From contig NC_092038.1 of the NCBI RefSeq assembly GCF_003086295.3, positions 99,603,837-99,667,836 on the forward strand: 64,000 bases of DNA. Reading direction: 5' to 3'. A program made the translations under genes and the position numbers. Below are positions 55,858 to 64,000 of the stretch, piece by piece. Position 1 is the stretch's first letter, and every line of letters begins with the position of its first letter. Below the pieces are notes generated by a model. The model searched no databases, had not been told where the DNA came from, and saw only the letters and a program-made list of their open reading frames with translations. The stretch is from Arachis hypogaea. Lineage: Eukaryota > Streptophyta > Magnoliopsida > Fabales > Fabaceae.

Positions 55858-55882
55858 TTGGGTTGCTTCCCAACAAGCGCTT
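55858..55882 (-). other. Conserved post-gag/pol hairpin (element D)
   Basis: Element strand AAGCGCTTG, then TTGGG-AAGCAA-CCCAA. Confidence 0.78.
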
Positions 55883-55922
55883 CTTTAATGTCAATAGCTT
55901 GACAGTGAGCTCTCATGGAGCT

Positions 55923-58200
55923 TCACAGATATTCAGAGCATGGTTGGGGCCTCCCAATACCAAACTTAGAGTTTGAATGTGGGGGCTCTGTTTGACTCTG
56001 TATTGAGATAAGCTTTTCATGCTTCTTCTCCATGTGTATAGAAGGAGATCCTTGAGCCTTAAACACAAGGTAGTCCTCATTCACTTGAAGAACCAACTCT
56101 CCTCTGTCTACATCAATCACAGTTTTTGCTGTGGCTAGGAAGGGTCTTCCAAGGATGATGGATTCATCCTCATCCTTCCCAGTATCTAGGATTATGAAGT
56201 CAGCAGGGATGTAAAGGCCCTCAACCTCTACTAAAACATCCTCTACAAGTCCATAAGCCTGTTTCATGGATTTGTCTGCTATCTCTAGTGAGATTCTTGC
56301 AGCTTGTACCTCAAAGATTCCTAGTTTCTCCAATGCAGAGAGTGGCATGAGGTTTATGCCTGACCTCAGGTCACACAGAGCCTTCTCAAAGGTCATATTG
56401 CCTATGGTACAGGGTATTAAGAATTTTTCGGGATACGGTTTCTTTTGAGGTAATGTCTACCTAATCAAGTCATTCAGTTCATTGGTGAGCAAGGGATGTT
56501 CATCCTCCCAAGTCTTATTACCAAATAACTTGGCATTCAACTTCATGATTGTTCTCAGGTACTTAGCAATTTGCTCCTTAGTGGTAACCTTATCTTCATC
56601 AGAAGAAGAATATTCTTCAGAGCTCATAAATGGTAATAGGAAGTTCAGTGGAATCTCTATGGTCTCTAGATGAGCCTCAGATTTCTTTGGTTCCTCAGGT
56701 GGGAACTTCTTTTTGTTCAGAGGACATCCCATGAGGTTTTTTCTCACTGGGAATCATGTCCTCCTCACTCTCTCCAGGTTCGGCCATGTTGGTCATGGTT
56801 ATGGCCTTGCACTCTCTCTTGGGATTTTCTTCTGTATTGCTTGGGAGAGTACTAGGAGGAGTTTCAGTAACCTTTTAACTCAGCTGACCCACTTGTGCCT
56901 CCAAATTTCTAATGGAGGATCTTGTTTCATTCATGAAACTTAGTGTGGTCTTAGATAGATCAGAGACTATGTTTGCTAAGCTAGAGAGGCTCTGCTCAGA
57001 ATTCTCTGTCTGTTGCTGAGAAGATGATGGGAAAGGTTTGCTATTGCCAAACCTGTTTCTCCCACCATTATTGTTATTAAAGCCTTGTTGAGGCTTCTGA
57101 TGATCCTTCCATGAGAAATTTGGGTGATTCCTCCATGAAGAATTATAGGTGTTTCCATAGGGTTCTCCCATGTGATTCACCTCTTCCATTGCAGGATTCT
57201 CAGGGTCATAAGTTTTTCCATCAGAGGAGGCTTCTTTAGCACTGCCAGATGCAGCTTGCAATCCAGTCAGATTCTGAGAAATTATATTGACTTACTGAGT
57301 CAATATTTTGTTCTGAGCCAATATGGCATTCAGAGTATCAATCTCAAGAACTCATTTCTTCTGAGTTGTCCCATTGTTCATAGGATTTCTTTCAGAAGTG
57401 TACATGAACTAGTTATTTGCAACCATTTCAATTAGTTCCTGAGCTTCTGCAGGCATTTTCTTCAGATGAATAGATCCACCTACAGAATGGTCCAATGACA
57501 TCTTGGATAACTCAGACAGACCATCATAGAAGATACATATGATACTCCATTCTGAAAGTATGTCAAAAGGACACCTTCTAATCAATTGCTTGTATCTTTC
57601 CAAAGCTTCATAGAGGGATTCACCTTCCTTCTGTTTGAAGGTTTGAACTTCCACTCTAAGCTTACTCATCTTTTGAGGTGCAAAGAATTTAGCTAAGAAG
57701 GCATTGACCAGCTTTTCCCAAGAGTTCAGGCTATCTCTAGGTTGTGAGTTCAACCATATACTAGCTCTATCTCTTACAGCAAAACGGAAAAGCATAAGTC
57801 TGTAGACCTCGGGATTAACTCCATTGGTCTTAACAGTGTCATAGATTTGCAAAAATTCAGCCAAGAACTGATGACGACCTTCCAATGGAAGTCCATGAAA
57901 CTTGCAATTCTGTTGCATCAGAGAAACTAATTGAGGCTTAAGCTCAAAGTTGTTTGCTCCAATGGTAGGAATAGAGATGCTTCTCCCATAGAAGTCGGGA
58001 GTTCGTGCAGTAAAGTCACCAAGCACCTTCCTTGCATTGTTGACATTGTTGTTATTTTCGGCTACTATGTCTTCTTCTTTTTCAAAAATTTCTGTCAGGT
58101 CCTCTCCAGAGAGTTGTGTTTTAGCTTCTCTTAACTTCCTCTTCAAAGTCCTTTCAGGTTCAGGATCATCTTTAACAAGAATGCCTTTATCTTTGTTCCT
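55923..58200 (-). pseudogene. Gag-protease of element D, broken
   Basis: Follows A's protein throughout: gag core 58146-57409 (FELKPQLVSLMQQN, LAKFFAPQKMSKLRVEVQTF), middle part 57261-56875, an acidic part 56747-56457, protease 56396-55923 ([29 protein letters not shown]). The start codon region is altered (ATAAGAG where A has ATGAGC). Stops occur near 57411, 57295, 56876 and 56458. The catalytic loop reads D-L-R-S-G rather than D-L-G-S-S, so protease would be dead even if translated. Confidence 0.85.
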
Positions 58201-59862
58201 ACTCTTATGAGAGAGAAGAAAACAAAGAAAGTATGGAATCCTCTATGTCACAGTATAGAGATTTTTTGATGTATCAGAGGAAAAGACGAATAGAAGGATG
58301 AGGTAGAGAGAGGAAATCAAACTTATAGAGAGAGAGGGGGTCCGAATTATCAAAGGAGGATAAGTGTTAGTGATTAAATAGAAAGAGATGGGAGAGAGAA
58401 GAAATTCGAATATTAAAATTAAAATAATTGGTTAATTAAAAAGATTTTTTGAAAAAGTGGTTAGTAATTTTCAAAAATTGTAAGTGGAAAAGTGGTTAGG
58501 TGGTTTCGAAAAAGATAAGAAATAGTGATTAGTTGAAAAAGATTTGAAAATAATTTTGAAAAGATAAGAAGTTAGAAAAAAAAGAGTTTGAAATCAAATT
58601 AAAGAGATATGATTGAAAAAAGAATTTGATTTTAAAAATATATTATTGAAAAGATATGATTGAAGAAAATTTGATTTTTAAAAAGATATAATTGAAAAGA
58701 TATGGTTGAAAAAGATTTGATTTTTTTTTAAAATTGATGACTTGACTTACAAGAAATTAAAAGATATGATTCTAAAATTCAAATATTGAATCTTTCTTAA
58801 CAAGAAAGTAACAAACATGAAATTTTTGAATCACAACATTAATTGTTAGCAAGGATTTTCGAAAATATTAAAAGAAAAAGGAATAAGATTTGATTTTGAA
58901 AAAGATATCATTGATAAGAGAGGATATGAAGAAGATAAGATTTTGAAAAATTAGTTTTAAAACTTGAAAAATTGAAAAAGATTTGAATTGAAAACAAAAC
59001 TACCTCCTTGGTGCTATCCTGGCGTTAAACGCCTAGAATGGTATCCATTATGGCGTTTAACGCCCACTTGTCTACCTCCTTGGGTATTAAATGCCTTGCC
59101 AGGTACCCTGGCTGGCGTTTAAACACCAAAATTCCTTCTTCACTGGGCGTTTTGAACGCCCAACTTTTTCTCTGTGATTCCTCTGCTGTATGTTCTGAAT
59201 TTTCAATAATCTGTATTGACTTAAAAAATTTTTTTTGAATTTTTAATGATGAGAGAGAAAAACAACAAAATGAAACTAATCATGAAAAACTAAGATCAAA
59301 TAAACAATGCATGCAAGAACACTTTGAATGTCAAGATGAACATCAAGAACATATTTTTTTGAAAATTTTTAAGAAAAGAAAGACATGCAAGACACCAAAT
59401 TTAGAAATTTTTATACTAGAGACACTAACAAATTGAGAATGCACATGAGAAACAACAGAAGACACGAAATAAGAGAATTTAAAGATCAGACAAAGAAAAT
59501 TATCAAGAACAACCTGAAGATCATGAAGAACACCATGCATGAGTTTTCAAAAATTTGCAAGAAAAATAAAAACATGCAATTGACACCAAACGTAAAAATT
59601 TACACTAGACTCAAAAAAGAAGCACAAAATATTTTTGATTTTATGATTTTATAAAAAAAATGTTGTATTTTTTTTCGAAAATTATTTTGAAAAAGAAAAT
59701 AAGAAACTCAAGATTTTTAATAAGAATTCCAGGAATCATGCAATGCTAGTCTAAAGCTTCAGTCTAAAAAGATTAGACTTGGCTAACCAAGCTTCAGTAG
59801 GACATTGCATACAACAGCGAAATTGATGGGAATCAACTAGTTCCTATGATGATAAAAACATG
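58201..59862 (-). other. Leader of D, primer site deleted
   Basis: A/T-rich leader with GAAAAAGATTTGAAAA-type repeats (58430-58980), a palindrome array (59014-59162), and CACCAAA motifs near 59391 and 59584. Compared with A, about 300-400 bases spanning the primer site and LTR start are missing at 59862. No gene. Confidence 0.72.
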
Positions 59863-61447
59863 AGTAAGGGTCGATCCCACGGAGATTATCGGCTTGAAGT
59901 AAGCTATGGTTATCTTGTAAATCTCAGTCATGTAGATTCAAATGGTTATGGGGTTTTGATAATTAAAAGATGAATAAGACATAAAATAAGATAGAGATAC
60001 TTATGTAATTCATTAGTGGGAATTTCAGATAAGCGTATGGAGATGCTTTCTTCTTCCTAAATCTCTGCTTTCCTACTGCCTTCATCCAATCATGCGTACT
60101 CCTTTCCATGGCAAGCTTTATGTTGGGGAATCACCGTTGTCAATGGCTACCGTCCGTCCTCTCTGTGAAAATGGTCCGGCTACGGGTTACGTAGGGCTAA
60201 TCATCTATCGGTTCTCGATCGTGTCGGAATAAGATCCATTGATCCTTTTACACACTGTCACTGCACCCAACAGTCACGAGTTTGAAGCACGTCACAGTCA
60301 TCCCATCCCAAATCCTACTCGGATTACCACAGACAAGGTTTAGACTTTTCGGATCTCAAGAATGCTGCCAATTGATTCTAGCTTATACCACGAAGACTCT
60401 GATCGCACGGAATGGAAGGCTCTGTTGTCAGGAGAGGCAACCATGCGTCATGAACCAGGAGGCCAAGAGATATGCATTCAAGCTTGTTTTCAGGTAAAAC
60501 GGGAGTGGTTGTCAAGCATGCATTCATAAGTGAGAATGGTGATGATTGTCACTTGATCATCACATTCATCATGTTGAAGTGCGAATGGATATCTTAGAAC
60601 AAGAATAAGCTTGAATTGAATAGAAAACAGTAGTAATTGCATTAATTTATGAAGAGCCGCAGAGCTCCACACCTTAATCTATGAGGTGTAGAAACTCCAC
60701 CGTTGAAAATACATAAGAACAAGGTCTAGAGATGGCCAAATGGCCATGCCTCCCAAATAACATGAAACAATCAAAAAAGGGTTCAAAGAATTCATCCCAA
60801 GATCAAAGATGATCAAAAGATGAAAATACAATAGTAAAAGGTCCTATTTATAGTTAACCTAGGGTTTACAGAAATAAGTAAATGATGTAGAAATCCACTT
60901 CTGGGACCCACTTGGTGTGTGCTTGGGCTAAGCATTAAAGCTTTCATGTGCATAGGCTTCTCTTGGAGTTAAATGTAGGCTCTAGTGCCAGTTTGGGAGT
61001 TTAACTCCAGCTTTTATGCCAGTTTTGGCGTTTAACACCAGAAAAGGGTCTCTGACCGGCGTTTTGACGCCATTTTGGGCCATCAAATCTCGAGAAAGGT
61101 ATGGACTATTTAACATTGATGGAAATCCCAAGATGTCTACTTTTCAATGAAATTAAGAGCGTGCCAATTGGGTTTCTGTAGCTCTAGAAAATCTAATTCG
61201 AGTGCAGGGAGGTTAAAATCCAGCAGCATCTTCAGTCCTTTCTCAGCCTCTGAATCAGATTTTTGCTCAGGTCCCTCAATTTCAGCCAGAAAATACCTGA
61301 AATCACAGAAAAACACACAAACTTATAGTAAAGTCCAAAAATGTGATTTTTTCATAAAAATTAATAATTATATACTAAAAACTAACTAAATCATACTAAA
61401 AATACCTAAAAACAATGACAAAAAGCATATAAATTATCCGCTCATTA
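59863..61447 (-). repeat. 5' LTR of D, start deleted
   Basis: Begins within the LTR hairpin (GAGTAAGGGTCGATCCC) and ends AAATTATCCGCTCATTA, with a changed last dinucleotide. Palindromes at 60965-61075. Same subtype as the fragment 17746-18551. Confidence 0.85.
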
Positions 61448-62651
61448 TTATTCTGGTTTGACTTTCTTTGCCATGGCTGCTAGTTTTTATTCTGGTTGTC
61501 TCCCCATCTTAGGTTGGGTTGGTTTTTCCAAGAGGGGTTGTATGTGTCTCCATGGAATTCATTGTGGCTAGATCCTTGGTTATGCATGTAGTTCACTTGT
61601 TCCTGCTGTTGATCTTCACAATTTTCCTTATTTTGTCCCCATGTGGGTGATGGTTGACTTGTATTCACTCCTGCAACTTAGAGGCCATCAATCTTCTTGG
61701 CCATCATCTCTATTTGCTGTTGGATTTGTTGGTGCATGACCTTGTTTTGAGCTAAAATAGTGTCCACTCCTTCAAGCTCAAATACACCCTTTCTTTGGGC
61801 AGGTTGACGTTGCCTCTGATGACCATATAAGTATTGATTATTTATTACATTGTTAATGAGATTTTGAGCCTCCTTAGCTGTTTTTATGAGTTGTAGTGAC
61901 CCTCCTACTGAGTAGTCAAGTGCCTCTTGAGCTCTCAATGTTAGTCCTTCATAGAAGTTTTGAAGTTTATCCCATTCATTGAACATATCTGGTAGGCACT
62001 TCCTAAGTACTAGTAAAGCTTTGTATCTTTCCCATGCATCATACAGTGACTCTCCATCCATCTGAGTGAATGTTTGGACCTCTATTTTGAGTCTGATGAT
62101 CCTTTGAGGAGGATAGAACTTGGCTAAGAACTTGTTTACTAGATCTTCCCAATTGTTGATGCTATCTCTTGGAAATGACTCCAACCATTGAGTAGCTTTG
62201 TCTCTGAGGGAAAATGGAAACAGCAACAGCTTGTAAATGTCAGGATGCACACCATTGGTTTTTACTGTGTCACAAATCCTCAGAAAAGTGGATAAGTGTT
62301 GGTTTGGATCTTCAAGTGGGCCTCCTCCATAGGAACAATTGTTTTGTACCAAAGTGATGAGCTCGGGCTTCAATTCAAAGTTCCTTGCATTGACATTGGG
62401 AGTAAGGATGCTATTCCCACAATGCCTTGGGTTGGGAAAAGTGTAGGAGGCTAGAACCCTCCTCTGAGGTTGGCCATTGTTGTTGGATACTCATCAGGTG
62501 GATTAAGATGATTCCCTTCCATTTTTTGGTTTTCTTCCTCAGAATCTGCCTCTCCAATGATTCCCTTCCCTATTGCTTCTCTTCTTAATCTTCTGAGAGT
62601 TCTTTTGTCAGTCTTACAGAAGGTAGAGACCTCTCCCCTTGCTTCTGTCAT
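61448..62651 (-). pseudogene. Gag of element F
   Basis: Starts MTEARGEVSTFCKTDKRTL (62651). A frame change near 62480 leads into the usual RRVLASYTFPNPRHCG (readable from about 62466) and the gag domain 62373-61678 (ELITLVQNNCSYGGGPLEDP, TQWLESFPRDSINNWEDLV, FLAKFYPPQRI). An in-frame TAA at 61678-61680 precedes SQPSPTWGQNKEN and the tail TYNPSWKNQPNLRWGDNQNK. The domain resembles those of A and H. Inactive. Confidence 0.82.
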
Positions 62652-62822
62652 ACAACCAAAACAACAAGAAACACACAGAGCACTCTGTAGCTTGAGTGCA
62701 GTGAGAGTTAGTAGAAACAAAATCTCAAATAGTTAGTGTGCTTATCAAAAATAAAGAAAAACAAAGAAAAAGTGCTTAATCTAGACCACCACCTTACTTA
62801 ATCATTGTCAATCTAGATCAAT

Positions 62823-62839
62823 CCCCAGCAACGGCGCCA
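62823..62839 (-). promoter_or_regulatory. tRNA-Asp primer binding site of F
   Basis: CCCCAGCAACGGCGCCA on the plus strand, one mismatch, six bases before the LTR start TGATGAGGG. Confidence 0.88.
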
Positions 62840-62845
62840 AAAACT

Positions 62846-62919
62846 TGATGAGGGAAAAATGATTCTACACAAAACTCACTAGCAAGTGTACCGGGTCGCA
62901 TCAAGTAGTAATTACTCAC
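62846..62919 (-). repeat. LTR piece of F
   Basis: TGATGAGGGAAAAATG, then ACTCACTAGCAAGTGTACC and GGGTCGCATCAAGTAGTAA. It breaks at ATTACTCAC and joins protease coding DNA. Confidence 0.8.
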
Positions 62920-64000
62920 ATCAAGTACTTCTTCCACCAAGTTTTCTATCATTTCCACTCTCATATGCTTTTCTTTCTCAAGGGGATATTGCATGGCTTT
63001 AAAGACATTGATGATCATTTGTTCATCATGCACCCTGAGGATCATTTCTCCTTTCTCTACATCAATGATAGCTTTTACTGTGGCTAAGAAAGGTCGGCCC
63101 AAGATAATTGAGTTGTGTCCCTCTTCCTCCATGTCTAAGATAACAAAGTCAGTAGGGAAAATGAATTCTCCAACCTTCACCAATAAGTTTTCTACAACTC
63201 CATTAGGTGTTTTCAGTGATCTATCAGCCATTTGAAGTGACATTCTAGTGGGTTTAACTTCCTCTATTGCAAGCTTTTTCATTAGTGAGAGAGGCATCAA
63301 ATTGATGCTGGCACCTAAATCACAGAGTGCTTTTTCCAAGGTCATGTTACCTATGGTGCATGATATGATGAAACTCCCAGGATCTTTGAATTTTGGTGGA
63401 AGACCTTTTTAAATTACTGCACTACATTCTTGTGTCAAGATCACAGTCTCCTTTTTATTCCAGCTTCTCTTCTTGTTAATGAGTTCTTTGAGGAATTTTA
63501 CATATAAGGGCATTTGCTTCAATGCTTCAGCAAGGGGGAGGTTGATTTCCATCTTCTTAAAAATCTCTAGGAACTTAGAAAATTATTGGTCTTTGAGCTC
63601 TCTTTGCAACTTTTGAGGGTATGGCAGAGGAGGAGTGTAAGGTTTCACCACCTTCTTTTGCATTTGTGGTTTCCCTTCCATGACTTGCTTTCCCTTCCTT
63701 AAAGCATATGTCTCTTCCTCCCTCTTCTTGGACTTCTCTTGGTCCTTCTCTTTAGCTACCACTTCTTTATTGCTGTTAACCTTGTCATTTTCTAGTGTCC
63801 TTCCACTCCTTAATTGGATTGCTTTGCATTCTTCTTTGGAATTTGGAGTGGTATCACTTGGGAAGGCATTGGTTGGTCTTTCAGCTGGTTGTTTGGACAA
63901 CTGTCCAATTTTTCTTTCTAGGTTTCTCAATGAGGCTTCATGATTCTTGTTGGCCAATTTTTTATGCTTTATCATTTTCTCCATCATCATGTCCAAATTG
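62920..64000 (-). pseudogene. Gag C-terminus and protease of element G
   Basis: Gag part 63996-63583 (RNLERKIGQLSKQPAERPTN, EECKAIQLRSGRTL, PPLPYPQKLQ). After a TAA near 63585 the linker (LPLAEALKQMPLYVKFLKEL) and another TAA near 63411, then protease 63345-62920 with [18 protein letters not shown] and [14 protein letters not shown]. The protease loop itself is intact. At 62919 the frame runs on into the antisense LTR piece of F and adds about 35 foreign residues. The element continues beyond the window. Confidence 0.83.

Larger units (their letters stand above)
55321..61447 (-). mobile_element. Element D: A-like gag-protease element, decayed
   Basis: Same order as A: LTR, leader with palindromes, gag-protease, hairpin, palindromes. 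The left side is cut at 55321 in the region before the env-like remnant, and the primer site is deleted at 59862. No polymerase. Gag-protease has many stops, so it is older or more damaged than A. Confidence 0.83.
61448..62919 (-). mobile_element. Element F: 5' end of a gag element
   Basis: LTR start (62846-62919), primer site (62823-62839) and gag (62651-61448). The right side is cut by fusion to G, the left by the LTR of D. Its LTR end matches the solo LTR 26464-28486. Confidence 0.8.

Overview
The window is plant nuclear DNA from a nest of LTR retrotransposons, with no intact host gene. Gag, protease, polymerase and plant 'putative transposon protein' (env-like) sequences, the LTRs, the tRNA-Asp primer sites and one Mutator-type transposon account for nearly all 64 kb. 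The families look like the Ty3/gypsy (Athila/Tat-type) elements of legumes, and the family-1 LTRs look like those I associate with peanut (Arachis). That assignment is recognition, not a search result. The first 48 bases are an assembly gap.

Layout. 49-7949: element A (minus), a gag-protease element without polymerase. 7950-9748: the 5' end of a relative (leader, primer site, LTR). 9749-17745: element I (plus), a decayed family-2 element with gag-protease and an env-like gene split by a solo LTR. 17746-23348: fragments, including element H (plus), another gag-protease element without polymerase. 23349-29756: 5' LTR of element J (plus), carrying a solo LTR (23730-25171) and a Mutator-like element (26196-29448) that itself holds a solo LTR. 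29757-30459: start of J gag. 30460-38520: element B (minus), a third family. 38521-43418: element E (plus, polymerase plus env-like). 43419-54528: element C (minus), the most complete element (gag, protease-RT-RNase H-integrase, env-like). 54529-55320: an inverted LTR remnant that folds on C's LTR. 55321-61447: element D (minus, A-like). 61448-64000: gag-protease pieces of two further minus-strand elements, F and G.

How the parts relate. C and E encode a full polymerase. A and D have closely similar LTRs and untranslated regions but a different gag, and they go from protease straight to the 3' region, so they look like non-autonomous partners. C and E carry premature stops, so no copy here looks fully autonomous. 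A has an uninterrupted 765-codon Gag-protease frame.

The most unusual signals are non-coding. (1) Three short hairpins recur at fixed places in unrelated families: one just after the pol or protease frame (stem xTGGG/CCCAx), one with an AGGA loop upstream of the polypurine region, and one near the 3' end of the LTR. Their stems change on both sides while the loops stay similar, which points to conserved RNA structure. (2) Each family carries its own short palindrome, repeated many times in LTRs and untranslated DNA; in element C it also runs through gag in frame. (3) The Mutator element is a Pack-MULE that joined pieces of a Pumilio-24-like gene and a subtilase gene.
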